Assembly: GCA_902493385.1 (NCBI GenBank)
Contig: CABUPO010000007.1
Coordinates: forward strand, 75,557 to 139,556
Direction: 5' to 3'
Length of the DNA: 64,000 bases
DNA from: an uncultured Lachnospiraceae bacterium
GTDB taxonomy: Bacteria; Bacillota; Clostridia; Lachnospirales; Lachnospiraceae
Shown here: positions 1-8,747 of the stretch, in pieces
Numbering within the stretch: position 1 is the first letter of the stretch
Layout of the letters: the number at the start of each line of letters is the position of its first letter
Translations under genes and position numbers: made by a program
The notes under the pieces: model-generated
What the model was told of the DNA's origin: nothing
What the model saw: the letters and a program-made list of their open reading frames with translations, nothing else
Database searches by the model: none

Positions 1-1
1 A

Positions 2-1414
2 TATGTTTTAAAAGAGGTAAGCGCACCGATATACGCAACCAGGCTTACAATGGGAATTATAGAGAATAAGCTCAGGGAGCACGACATTGTTAATAAAGTA
101 AGGAAAAAAGTAGTATCATACGGCCAGTATATTAATCTTGGAGATTTCAGAATAGAATTCGTAAGAACGAATCATAGTATTGCAGATGCAACTGCGCTTT
201 CCATTACTACGCCTGCAGGCGTTATTTTCCATACAGGGGATTTTAAAGTTGATTATACGCCTGTATTTGGTGATATGATTGACCTTCAGAGAATTGCCGA
301 GATAGGTAAAAAAGGCGTTCTTGCTTTACTGTGTGACAGCACCAATGTTATGAAGCCTGGGTTTACTATGTCTGAGAGAACGGTTGGACGTACATTTGAC
401 AACATATTCGAGGATTGCCGCGACAGCAGGATTATTGTTGCAACGTTTGCTTCTAACGTAGACAGGGTACAGCAGATTATTAATTCTGCAAAAAAATATA
501 ACCGTAAGGTGGTTATAGAAGGCAGAAGCATGGTAAACATCATTTCTACAGCGATAGAGCTTGGTTATCTTTTTGTGCCTGATAATATAATTATAGACAT
601 AGAAAATATGAAAAATTACACTGACGATCAGATCGTAATTATTACTACCGGAAGCCAGGGTGAAGCAATGGCGGCGTTGTCAAGAATGGCGGGCTCTATT
701 CATAAAAAGCTTTATATTAAACCGGGAGATACGGTAATATTCAGTTCGACTCCTATACCGGGCAATGAAAAGTCGGTAGCCAAAGTCATTAATGAGCTTT
801 CCCAGCTTGGAGCTAATGTTATAGTACAGGATACCCATGTGTCAGGACATGCCTGTCAGGAGGAAATCAAGCTTATTTATGCGCTTACCAAACCTAAATA
901 TGCAGTTCCGGTACACGGAGAATACAGACATCTGAAGACGCATGCCCAGATAGCAAGAGATATGGGCGTTGCAAAAGAGAACGTGTTTGTTCTGGAATCG
1001 GGAAACGTTCTTGAGCTCAGCGAAGAATGTGGAAAGATTGTAGATACTGTAGTATCCAAGGGCGTGCTGGTGGACGGACTTGGAGTAGGCGACGTCGGTA
1101 ATATCGTGCTTCGTGACAGACAGCTTTTGTCAGAAAATGGACTTATTATCATTGTAGTAACATTAGAAAAAGGTAATAATCAGGTTCTTTGTGGTCCTGA
1201 TATAGTATCGCGTGGCTTTGTGTATGTAAGAGAATCTGAGAATCTTATGGATGAGGCAAGAGAGGTTGTTGAGATTGCGATTGACAGGTGTTTAAGGAAA
1301 AATATTACGGACTGGGGAAAGATTAAGGTTGAGATAAGAGATACGCTTGGAGATTTCATACGTAAAAAGACTAAGCGTAATCCAATGATACTTCCGATTA
1401 TTATGGAGTGTTAA
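2..1414 (+). CDS. rnj: Ribonuclease J, 5' end outside window
   Basis: RNase J is a zinc-dependent 5'-3' exonuclease and endonuclease of the metallo-beta-lactamase/beta-CASP fold, active in mRNA decay and rRNA maturation in Firmicutes. The reading frame is open from base 2 (YVLKEVSAPIYATRLT) so the gene starts upstream; 470 residues are present of a usual 550 or so. The missing part would hold the HxHxDH metal motif. Visible are the HTGDFKVD motif, the beta-CASP segment (LLCDSTNV, ATFASNVDR, TTGSQGE), the PVHGEYRH motif and the C-terminal domain (GDVGNIVLRDRQLLSENG). The internal ATG at base 50 is not the start. It heads a run of four same-strand genes ending at base 3782. Confidence 0.95.
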   Translation, partial: YVLKEVSAPIYATRLTMGIIENKLREHDIVNKVRKKVVSYGQYINLGDFRIEFVRTNHSIADATALSITTPAGVIFHTGDFKVDYTPVFGDMIDLQRIAEIGKKGVLALLCDSTNVMKPGFTMSERTVGRTFDNIFEDCRDSRIIVATFASNVDRVQQIINSAKKYNRKVVIEGRSMVNIISTAIELGYLFVPDNIIIDIENMKNYTDDQIVIITTGSQGEAMAALSRMAGSIHKKLYIKPGDTVIFSSTPIPGNEKSVAKVINELSQLGANVIVQDTHVSGHACQEEIKLIYALTKPKYAVPVHGEYRHLKTHAQIARDMGVAKENVFVLESGNVLELSEECGKIVDTVVSKGVLVDGLGVGDVGNIVLRDRQLLSENGLIIIVVTLEKGNNQVLCGPDIVSRGFVYVRESENLMDEAREVVEIAIDRCLRKNITDWGKIKVEIRDTLGDFIRKKTKRNPMILPIIMEC

Positions 1415-1442
1415 TAACTGGTTAGTAAACGGGGGAAATAAT

Positions 1443-1862
1443 ATGTCACAGAAAGCAGTAAGTTCGGCAGCAGCATTGAAATCAGTAAGAATTGTGTTGG
1501 GAATAATACTAAGTGTTATTTTTTATGTGCTTGTTATTATATTCATATCCAGATTCTGCAGGAGCGTTTATGATTTTGGATATCAGATATTTGGCAATGT
1601 ATCTGTTACTGACGCTCCCGGAACGGATATTGATTTTACGATAAAAGAGTCGGAATCAACTATGTCTGTTGCAGCAAAGCTGGAATACAATAAGCTTGTA
1701 GTAAACAAATATTCATTTTATATACGCGCCCAGCTTAGCGCGTCAGGAGAGGGAAGTCCTATACTTCCAGGAACCTATGAGCTTAATACAAGTATGAATT
1801 ATGATGAAATACTTTCTGTGATTACTGATTATGGACAGAATACCAATCAGGATGGAGAATAA
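1443..1862 (+). CDS. Short MltG/YceG-like membrane protein
   Basis: A 139-residue protein with one membrane segment (about residues 17-40) and an extracytoplasmic part of about 95 residues. The second half, with SESTMSVAAKLEYNKLV and GSPILPGTYELNTSMNYDEIL, resembles the LysM-like substrate-recognition subdomain of the endolytic transglycosylase MltG/YceG. The catalytic YceG domain (full proteins are about 340 residues) is absent, so it is unlikely to cut glycan by itself; a role in recognising or modulating peptidoglycan synthesis is inference. The ribosome binding site is a weak GGGGGAAAT-like stretch before the ATG. Its stop overlaps the start of the next gene by one base (TAATG), so the two are translationally coupled. 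Confidence 0.65.
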   Translation: MSQKAVSSAAALKSVRIVLGIILSVIFYVLVIIFISRFCRSVYDFGYQIFGNVSVTDAPGTDIDFTIKESESTMSVAAKLEYNKLVVNKYSFYIRAQLSASGEGSPILPGTYELNTSMNYDEILSVITDYGQNTNQDGE

Positions 1863-2560
1863 TGAAGTATAAGTATAATGGAAGCATAATGGATGAGAGA
1901 ATGGAAGTATTCCTCGAGATGTTTTCCTCTCATCCATGCGGATATCTTAATGAAATAGCCTGTAAAGCTGCGGATGAGCATGTTCCCGTTATAAGAAAAC
2001 AGACCGGAGAACTGCTTGTATTCCTTCTTAAAGCATTTAATGTGAAAAATGTGCTTGAGATAGGTACAGCTACAGGTTATTCTGCTTTATATATGGCAAA
2101 CGGCAAGTCTGACATATATATTGATACAATTGAAAAAGTAGATTACAGGGCCTGCGAGGCAAAAGATAATGTTAAAAAATATGCTTTGGACGGGCGTATT
2201 AATGTTGTATGCGGCGATGCTCTTTCGATACTTCCCAGTCTTATTTCACAGGGAAAATATTATGATATGGTTTTTATGGATGCTGCAAAAGGACAGTATG
2301 CCAGATTTGCCGAATATGCATACATGCTTTTAAGACCGGGTGGAATAATGGTTACTGATAACGTCATGCAGGAAGGTGAAATACTGGAATCAAGGTACGC
2401 AGTAGTACGCCGCAACCGTACTATACATACGAGAATGAGAGAATATTTATATGATATTACTCACTCCGAGCGATGGAACAGCATAGTGCTTCCTGTAGGC
2501 GACGGAGTTGTTATAAGTATCAGACAGGACAAAGAAAAGGTGGAAAACGATGATAAATGA
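1862..2560 (+). CDS. trmR: SAM-dependent O-methyltransferase, TrmR-like
   Basis: Class I methyltransferase of the YrrM/caffeoyl-CoA O-methyltransferase family. In Bacillus subtilis TrmR methylates 5-hydroxyuridine at position 34 of tRNA to 5-methoxyuridine. The SAM-binding motif EIGTATGYSA lies at residues 66-75, and the metal/substrate segment VFMDAAKGQY has Asp140; VTDNVMQEG follows. Length, 232 residues, is near the family norm. It starts inside the stop of the MltG-like gene and overlaps the following U32 gene by 11 bases. The pairing with a U32-family hydroxylation protein, as in the Bacillus yrrMNO cluster, makes the tRNA role much more likely than a small-molecule methyltransferase. 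Confidence 0.8.
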   Translation: MKYKYNGSIMDERMEVFLEMFSSHPCGYLNEIACKAADEHVPVIRKQTGELLVFLLKAFNVKNVLEIGTATGYSALYMANGKSDIYIDTIEKVDYRACEAKDNVKKYALDGRINVVCGDALSILPSLISQGKYYDMVFMDAAKGQYARFAEYAYMLLRPGGIMVTDNVMQEGEILESRYAVVRRNRTIHTRMREYLYDITHSERWNSIVLPVGDGVVISIRQDKEKVENDDK

Positions 2561-3782
2561 TAAGAAACCTGAGCTTCTTATGCCGGCGGGTAATCTTGAA
2601 GTTCTTAAGACGGCAGTTATGTTTGGGGCTGACGCCGTATATATCGGCGGAGACATGTATGGTCTTCGTGCAAAAGCGCATAATTTTTCTGTTCGTGAAA
2701 TGGCAGAGGGAATTGATTTTGCACACAGACATGGAAAAAAGGTGTATGTGACTGCCAATATTACCGCACATAACGATGATCTTTACGGTGTAAGAGAATA
2801 TTTTAAGGAGCTTTCAGAGATAAAACCGGATGCGCTTATTATATCGGATCCGGGTGTGTTTATGGCCGCAAAAGAAATATGCCCTGATATAGAAGTTCAT
2901 ATAAGCACTCAAAGCAACAATGTTAATTACGACACTTTTAGATTTTGGCATAAGCAGGGAGCGAAAAGAGTAGTAACCGCAAGAGAGCTTTCAATAAAAG
3001 AAATAGCTGAAATCCGTAAAAATATACCGGACGACCTTGAAATTGAAACATTTATACATGGAGCGATGTGTATATCATATTCAGGAAGGTGCCTGCTCAG
3101 CAACTATTTTACAGGAAGAGACGCCAATCTTGGAGCCTGCACTCATCCGTGCCGCTGGAAATATTATATTATGGAAGAAAAAAGACCGGGCGAATATCTG
3201 CCGGTTGAAGAGAATGAGCGAGGAACATATATATTTAACTCAAAGGATTTGTGCATGATTGAGCATATACCTGATTTATGCGAGGCGGGAATAGACAGCT
3301 TTAAGATAGAAGGCCGTATGAAAACGGCGCTGTATGTTGCGAATGCGGCGCGCATATACAGGATGGCAATAGATGATTATTATATGGACGCTTCGGTTTA
3401 TAAAGAAAAAATACCATACTATAAAGAAGAGCTTGAAAAAGGAACTTACAGGCAGTTCACTACCGGATTTTTCTATGGAAAACCGACGCACGAGACCCAG
3501 ATATACGACTCCAACACATACGTTAAGAATTATATATATCTTGGAACAATAAAGTCAGTAAATGAAAACGGTCTGTATGGATTTGAGCAGAAAAATAAGT
3601 TCTCGCAGGGAGATTCCATTGAAGTTATGAGATGCGACGGCACGGTGCATAACGTTACTGTACGGAAAATGACGGATGATACCGGAAATGAGATAGAGTC
3701 TTGTCCGCACCCAGGCCAGATGATATATATTGATGCTGGCATAGAGCTTCATGAGTACGATATGCTGAGGAAAATTAATTAA
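2550..3782 (+). CDS. trhP: Peptidase U32-family tRNA hydroxylation protein TrhP
   Basis: Family U32 protein of 410 residues. Members of this subfamily (TrhP, formerly YegQ/YrrO) form 5-hydroxyuridine at tRNA position 34 from prephenate-derived chemistry, supplying the substrate for TrmR. Visible are the N-terminal LMPAGNLEVLKTAVMFGADAVYIGG start, four cysteines at residues 174, 181, 197 and 201 (GAMCISYSGRC, GACTHPC) typical of the Fe-S cluster-binding members, and the U32 signature around DSFKIEGRMKTALYVAN. An AAAGAAAAGGTGG sequence inside the trmR end serves as ribosome binding site. A weak hairpin follows at 3811-3842. Being the last gene of the RNase J-mltG-like-trmR run, it is probably co-transcribed with trmR. 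Confidence 0.85.
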   Translation: MINDKKPELLMPAGNLEVLKTAVMFGADAVYIGGDMYGLRAKAHNFSVREMAEGIDFAHRHGKKVYVTANITAHNDDLYGVREYFKELSEIKPDALIISDPGVFMAAKEICPDIEVHISTQSNNVNYDTFRFWHKQGAKRVVTARELSIKEIAEIRKNIPDDLEIETFIHGAMCISYSGRCLLSNYFTGRDANLGACTHPCRWKYYIMEEKRPGEYLPVEENERGTYIFNSKDLCMIEHIPDLCEAGIDSFKIEGRMKTALYVANAARIYRMAIDDYYMDASVYKEKIPYYKEELEKGTYRQFTTGFFYGKPTHETQIYDSNTYVKNYIYLGTIKSVNENGLYGFEQKNKFSQGDSIEVMRCDGTVHNVTVRKMTDDTGNEIESCPHPGQMIYIDAGIELHEYDMLRKIN

Positions 3783-3810
3783 ACATATTCTTATGGATTC
3801 AGGCTTAACG

Positions 3811-3842
3811 CTGCGGGATTTATACGCAGTAAAATCCCGCAG
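3811..3842. terminator. Inverted repeat between convergent genes
   Basis: Perfect 11-bp arms CTGCGGGATTT and AAATCCCGCAG with a 10-base loop lie between two convergent genes and include the stop codon of the GH13 gene. There is no clear T run on either side, so it is at best a weak bidirectional terminator. Confidence 0.4.
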
Positions 3843-5358
3843 AGCAAGGCGGTACTTTAAGAAGTCCCTGACTGCTTAATGCATTGCCTCCTATAGAATA
3901 TATAGGCGTATCCGGCGTATATCTGCATGAAAATGACTGCTCTTTATCGGAGGGATTAATAATAACAAGGATTTTTTCATCATCTGTACTACGCAGATAG
4001 CATAGAGGATATTCATTCTCTTCTGCATATATGAATTTTATTTCTCCGCAGTTTGAAAGAGCTTTATGTTCCTTTCGTATACTGATTAGACGGCGCACTT
4101 CGCTGTAAAGTGAAGCTGAATCTGATATCTGCGCCTCAACTGTAGGACGGTTTACATCAGCATCGATTGGAATATACAGTTTGTCGGAGGAAGCCATGCT
4201 GAACCCTGCGTTTGGAAGCGCATTCCACTGCATAGGAGAGCGTGAACCGGTACGCCCATAGCCGCCTTCTACAGAAGGTATATTTTCAATATATCTCATG
4301 CCTATCTCATCGCCATAATATATAAATGGCGCTCCGGGCATTGTAAGAAGAAATGCAAACGCAATTTTCATTTCCTCCTGTGAAAGACGTCTTGCCATTC
4401 TGTCCATGTCGTGATTGCCTGAAGGTATGCATATAAGTCCGCGCCCTTCGGTTTTTTCGTAATTTTCTATATATTTTTCAACGAATCTGTATACGTTTCC
4501 TTTGCCTCTTGAAGAGAAATACGGCTCGTCGCAGCGGAAGAGGTCGTTATAATGAGACGGACCGAAATGAAGCAGAAAATCCATATGGAATCCGCCGATA
4601 AGAGCTTTGTCAGGCTCGCCCCATTCAGAGATTATAGCGGCGTTTGGAAATTCTTTGTCAAGAAATTCCCTTATATTCTGCCAAAGACTGATTGTTCCCT
4701 TGCTTTCAGGGTCGTTTTTAACAAGGGAGCCCGCCATATCTACCCTGAAACCATCGCAGCCCATTGTAAGCCAAAAGCGCATGATATTTTTCAATTCAGC
4801 AAGAGTTGCCTTTGGAGCTTCGGCATTCATTGGCATCTGCCATAAGCGGTCGCATTCGTAAAATCCATAATTCAGAGCCGGCTGATGAGAAAAGAAATTC
4901 ACCGCGCATGAACCGTCTCTTTCGGAGAATCCACGTATGCAGTTCATGCCGCAAGGCGATTCCCATATACTGTCTGTCCATACGTAACGTCCTGAATATT
5001 CATTTTTTTCGGCGCTCATTGATTGTTTAAACCAGGGATGCTCTGTGGAGGTATGACCAGGTACAAGGTCGATTAGTACGTGCATATCAAGCGCATGCGC
5101 CTTATCAAAAATTTCTTTTAAATCATCATTGGTTCCGTATCGTGGAGCGGCAGTATAATAATCCGATATATCATAACCCGCATCTAAAAAAGGCGACATA
5201 AAGCATGGATTAATCCATACGGCGTTGCAGCCTAATTCTTTTATGTATGAAAGCTTTGAAATAATTCCTTTAAAATCCCCTATTCCGTCCGAATTGGTAT
5301 CCATAAAGGACTGAGGATATATTTCATAAAAAATTGCATTTTCAATCCACTTAGGCAT
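3820..5358 (-). CDS. GH13 alpha-glucosidase-like enzyme, intracellular
   Basis: A 512-residue alpha-amylase family (GH13) enzyme without signal peptide, so it acts in the cytoplasm on short alpha-glucans or alpha-glucosides. All four GH13 regions are intact: DLVPGHTS (residues 98-104), GCDGFRVDMA with nucleophile Asp207, IISEWGEP with acid/base Glu245, and SGNHDMDR with Asp317. The start MPKWIENAIFYEIYPQSF is typical of oligo-1,6-glucosidase and trehalose-6-phosphate hydrolase-type members, and a C-terminal beta domain follows. The ribosome binding site AAAGGAGAA precedes the ATG. No transporter or regulator lies beside it. Substrate cannot be told from sequence; oligo-glucosidase is the best guess. 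Confidence 0.85.
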   Translation of the reverse strand: MPKWIENAIFYEIYPQSFMDTNSDGIGDFKGIISKLSYIKELGCNAVWINPCFMSPFLDAGYDISDYYTAAPRYGTNDDLKEIFDKAHALDMHVLIDLVPGHTSTEHPWFKQSMSAEKNEYSGRYVWTDSIWESPCGMNCIRGFSERDGSCAVNFFSHQPALNYGFYECDRLWQMPMNAEAPKATLAELKNIMRFWLTMGCDGFRVDMAGSLVKNDPESKGTISLWQNIREFLDKEFPNAAIISEWGEPDKALIGGFHMDFLLHFGPSHYNDLFRCDEPYFSSRGKGNVYRFVEKYIENYEKTEGRGLICIPSGNHDMDRMARRLSQEEMKIAFAFLLTMPGAPFIYYGDEIGMRYIENIPSVEGGYGRTGSRSPMQWNALPNAGFSMASSDKLYIPIDADVNRPTVEAQISDSASLYSEVRRLISIRKEHKALSNCGEIKFIYAEENEYPLCYLRSTDDEKILVIINPSDKEQSFSCRYTPDTPIYSIGGNALSSQGLLKVPPCSAGFYCV

Positions 5359-5476
5359 AAGCGTTCTCCTTTTTAGGTTTATTGATTAATAATATTGGCT
5401 CGTAGTACGCATAATATTTCTACGTGTTTATTTTTTATTTTAACATTAATATATAAAAAAAGAAAGAGATGATAAT

Positions 5477-6790
5477 TTGAAATCCTTATGGCTGGATACA
5501 ATAAAACCAATAAAATTTGAAGCCTTACAGGCTGATGCTAAAACTGACGTCCTGATAATAGGTGGAGGCCTTTGCGGAATTTTATGCGCTGTGTTTCTAA
5601 AAGAGGCCGGCGTGGATTATATGCTTGTTGAGAAAGACAGCATAGGAATGGGAATTACAAAAAATACAACGGCAAAAATAACGGCGCAGCACGGTCTTAT
5701 ATTTGATAAGCTTATACGCGATAAAGGCGTCGGTAAAGCCCAGATGTATCTTAAAGCGAATGAGTGGGCGGTAAATGAATACAGAAAAAGGGCCGAAAAT
5801 ATTGACTGTGATTTTGAAATTAAACGTTCAGGAGTGTATTCACGTACGGATAATGAAGTAATTGAAAAGGAAATTACGGCGCTTAATAAAATAGGCTATT
5901 CTGCGGAGTACACTAATAAGCTTAACCTGCCGTTTGATATAAAGGGCACTGTGCTTTTTGATAAGCAGGCGCAGTTTAATCCGCTGAAATTTATCTATGG
6001 AGCCGCAGTAAATCTTAACATAAAAGAGCATACGTTTGTAAATAAGGTAAAAGATACAATTGCTTATACTGACAGAGGAAATATTAAAGCCGATAAAATA
6101 ATTATTGCTACTCATTTTCCGTATATTAACACGAGAGGGAGTTATTTTCTCAAGCTTTACCAGCATCGTTCGTATGTAATTGCATTAAAAGGAGCCGCAG
6201 ATGTAGACGGAATGTTTATAGATGAAAATAATAACGGATTTTCTTTCAGAAATTATAACGATTTGCTGCTTGTTGGAGGAGGCGGCCACAGAACAGGCAG
6301 CCCGGCGGGAAAGCTTGACAGGCTGAAGCGTTTTACACAGTCTGCTTACGGTACTGCAAAGGAAATGTATCTTTATGCTGCGCAGGACTGTATGAGTCTT
6401 GATAAAATAGCGTATATTGGTAATTATTCAATGCATACGCCAAATTGGTACGTGGCCTCAGGTTTTAACAAATGGGGAATGACTTCGTCTATGGTTGCGG
6501 CAAGGCTTTTATGCGATATGGTGTGCGGAAAGAAAAATGAATTATCAGAGCTTTATTCTCCAAGCAGGAGCATTTTAAAAACACAGCTTCTTATTAACGG
6601 CGCTGTCTCAACAATGAATCTTTTAACTCCGGGAACGAAAAGATGTCCGCATATGGGATGCGAATTAAAGTGGAATAAAGCAGAACATACATGGGACTGC
6701 CCATGTCATGGCTCGCGCTTTGACGAAGACGGCGGACTTATAGATAATCCTGCAAAAAGGGACGCCGCTCATATTGCAAAAAGCAGGTAA
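5477..6790 (+). CDS. FAD-dependent oxidoreductase with C-terminal Rieske domain
   Basis: A 437-residue D-amino-acid-oxidase-fold flavoprotein. The dinucleotide-binding motif LIIGGGLCGILCAVFL is near residues 26-41, and GFNKWGMTSSMVAARLL is the FAD-contacting C-terminal part of the DAO fold. A Rieske [2Fe-2S] domain follows (about residues 380-437): both ligand pairs are present, CPHMGC and CPCHGS. The combination transfers electrons between flavin and an iron-sulfur centre; the substrate is unknown. The start is a TTG at 5477 behind AGAAAGAG; an ATG eight bases earlier is out of frame and closes at once. The gene stands before an alkD-like gene with a 38-base gap. Confidence 0.85.
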   Translation: MKSLWLDTIKPIKFEALQADAKTDVLIIGGGLCGILCAVFLKEAGVDYMLVEKDSIGMGITKNTTAKITAQHGLIFDKLIRDKGVGKAQMYLKANEWAVNEYRKRAENIDCDFEIKRSGVYSRTDNEVIEKEITALNKIGYSAEYTNKLNLPFDIKGTVLFDKQAQFNPLKFIYGAAVNLNIKEHTFVNKVKDTIAYTDRGNIKADKIIIATHFPYINTRGSYFLKLYQHRSYVIALKGAADVDGMFIDENNNGFSFRNYNDLLLVGGGGHRTGSPAGKLDRLKRFTQSAYGTAKEMYLYAAQDCMSLDKIAYIGNYSMHTPNWYVASGFNKWGMTSSMVAARLLCDMVCGKKNELSELYSPSRSILKTQLLINGAVSTMNLLTPGTKRCPHMGCELKWNKAEHTWDCPCHGSRFDEDGGLIDNPAKRDAAHIAKSR

Positions 6791-6828
6791 CTACGTTATA
6801 TTAAATATAAAAACATGCAGGAGTTATT

Positions 6829-7515
6829 ATGACTACGAAAGATATAAGAGAAAGACTGTCTGAGCTTGCAGATATAGAATATAAAGAGTTTCACCAAAAG
6901 CTTATACCTGATGTTAATCCGGATATGGTTATTGGAGTACGTACGCCGGTTCTTAGAAAAACAGCTAATGAGCTTCGTGCGGACGCTGATATACATTATT
7001 TTCTTTCAGAGCTTCCGCATACGTATTACGAGGAAAACAATCTTCATGCATTTCTTATTGAGTATATTAAGGATTTTGACGAATGTATTCTGGCTGTCGA
7101 GAAATTTCTTCCGTATGTGGACAACTGGGCTACATGCGATATGATGTCGCCGAAGGTTTTTAAGAAGCATCTGCCAGAGCTTCTTGTGAAGATTAAAGAG
7201 TGGATTGCTTCTGATAAGATATATACAATACGGTTCGGAACAGGGATGCTTATGAAATATTTTCTTGATGATGAATTCCTGCCTGAATATAATGAGCTTC
7301 CTGCGTCTGTGGATTCTGATGAATATTATGTAAATATGATGATTGCATGGTATTATGCGACGGCGCTTGCAAAGCAGTATGATGATACTATCCCGTATAT
7401 TGAGGGTAAACGGTTAAGTACGTGGATTCATAATAAGACAATTTCTAAGGCAGTTGAAAGCAGAAGAATCGATGACAGGAAAAAATTATATTTAAAATCC
7501 TTAAAAATCAGATGA
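6829..7515 (+). CDS. DNA alkylation repair protein, AlkD-like
   Basis: A 228-residue all-helical HEAT-repeat protein of the AlkC/AlkD superfamily, which recognises or excises alkylated bases. The conserved stretch YVDNWATCDMMSPKVF and the RFGTGMLMKYFLDDEF block match the family. Small bacterial homologues (AlkD2) sometimes lack glycosylase activity, so catalysis is not assured here. An AGGAGT ribosome binding site precedes the ATG. The next gene, larC, starts 19 bases after the stop; the repair gene probably shares the transcript but has no obvious functional link with nickel metabolism. Confidence 0.8.
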   Translation: MTTKDIRERLSELADIEYKEFHQKLIPDVNPDMVIGVRTPVLRKTANELRADADIHYFLSELPHTYYEENNLHAFLIEYIKDFDECILAVEKFLPYVDNWATCDMMSPKVFKKHLPELLVKIKEWIASDKIYTIRFGTGMLMKYFLDDEFLPEYNELPASVDSDEYYVNMMIAWYYATALAKQYDDTIPYIEGKRLSTWIHNKTISKAVESRRIDDRKKLYLKSLKIR

Positions 7516-7534
7516 CATAATAATAGGAGAATAT

Positions 7535-8746
7535 ATGAGAACTTTGTTTTTGGATTGCGGAATGGGAGCTGCCGGAGATATGATTATGGGCGCGCTTCTT
7601 TCGTTTATTGATGATAAAGATGAATTTATTAAAGAGATTAACAGTATAGGAATACCGGATACAATAGTTTCGTTTGAAAACGACTGTAAATGTGGAATTG
7701 CAGGAATACATATAAGCGTGAACATAGCTGGAGCGGAAGAATGTCAGGATGCTGCGTCAGAATGCGGACATGGGCATAACCACCACCATGCAGGTATTGA
7801 TGATATACGTAAAATCATCGATAACCTTAAAGTTTCTGACAGAGTAAAAAGACAAGTCAACGATATATATATGATGATAGCTGATGCAGAATCAAAAGTA
7901 CATGGAAAGGACGTCAGTGAAATTCATTTCCATGAGGTGGGAATGATGGATGCAATCGCTGATATTACAGGCTGTGCAATGCTCCTTGAGAAGCTTTCTG
8001 TTAAGAGTATTTATGTGTCAAATGTAAATACAGGCTTTGGTAAGGTCAGATGTGCTCATGGAATCCTTCCTGTTCCTGCGCCAGCTACGGCAGAGCTTTT
8101 AAAAGGCATACCTTGTTATGCCGGGAAAATTGAAGGGGAATTGTGTACGCCTACAGGAGCTGCGCTTTTAGCATATTATGCAACGGCATACTCTAATATG
8201 CCTCTGATGCGTATAAAAGACACAGGTTATGGATGTGGTAAAAAGGATTTTGAGGCGGCCAATGTGGTAAGGGCAGTGCTTGGTGAAACAGATTTGGAGT
8301 CTGACAGCGTTATTGAACTTGCCTGCAATATAGACGATATGACAGGCGAGGAGCTTGGTTATGTTACGGAGCGCCTGCTTAATGAGGGAGCGCTTGACGT
8401 GTATACGGCTGCAATAGGAATGAAGAAGAATCGTCCGGGAATATTATTGTCGGTAATATGTAAAAGCCTGCTTCGTGAGAAAATGACGGAATTGATTTTT
8501 AAGCATACGACTACAATCGGACTGAGAGAGTACATATGTAACCGAACAATTCTGCACCGCAGAGAAAAAGAGGTTGACACAGGTATTGGAAAAGTCCGTA
8601 TAAAGGAATCATATGGAAACGGCATATATAAAACAAAGCCCGAATATGAGGACATACGGAGGATAGCTGATGAAACGGGTAAATCAATTCGTGAAATACA
8701 AAATATTGTTTTAAATAATACAGATAGTTTCAGGGAGGAAGATTAA
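7535..8746 (+). CDS. larC: Nickel insertion protein LarC
   Basis: LarC is the CTP-dependent nickel insertase that puts Ni into the pincer nucleotide (NPN) cofactor of lactate racemase-type enzymes. The 403-residue protein starts MRTLFLDCGMGAAGDMIMGALL and carries VSEIHFHEVGMMDAIADI, PVPAPATAELL and the C-terminal CNIDDMTGEELGY block. A His-rich patch (His79, 81, 83, 84, 85) probably binds or stores nickel. In Lactobacillus plantarum LarC needs a programmed frameshift; here N- and C-terminal parts are one frame. One base separates its stop from the start of the nickel transporter component, which supports nickel as the metal. Confidence 0.92.
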   Translation: MRTLFLDCGMGAAGDMIMGALLSFIDDKDEFIKEINSIGIPDTIVSFENDCKCGIAGIHISVNIAGAEECQDAASECGHGHNHHHAGIDDIRKIIDNLKVSDRVKRQVNDIYMMIADAESKVHGKDVSEIHFHEVGMMDAIADITGCAMLLEKLSVKSIYVSNVNTGFGKVRCAHGILPVPAPATAELLKGIPCYAGKIEGELCTPTGAALLAYYATAYSNMPLMRIKDTGYGCGKKDFEAANVVRAVLGETDLESDSVIELACNIDDMTGEELGYVTERLLNEGALDVYTAAIGMKKNRPGILLSVICKSLLREKMTELIFKHTTTIGLREYICNRTILHRREKEVDTGIGKVRIKESYGNGIYKTKPEYEDIRRIADETGKSIREIQNIVLNNTDSFREED

Positions 8747-8747
8747 C

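Noticed and set aside
3820..5358. Second GH13 protein checked as a possible pseudoenzyme
   Set aside because: Asp207, Glu245 and Asp317 and all conserved regions are intact.
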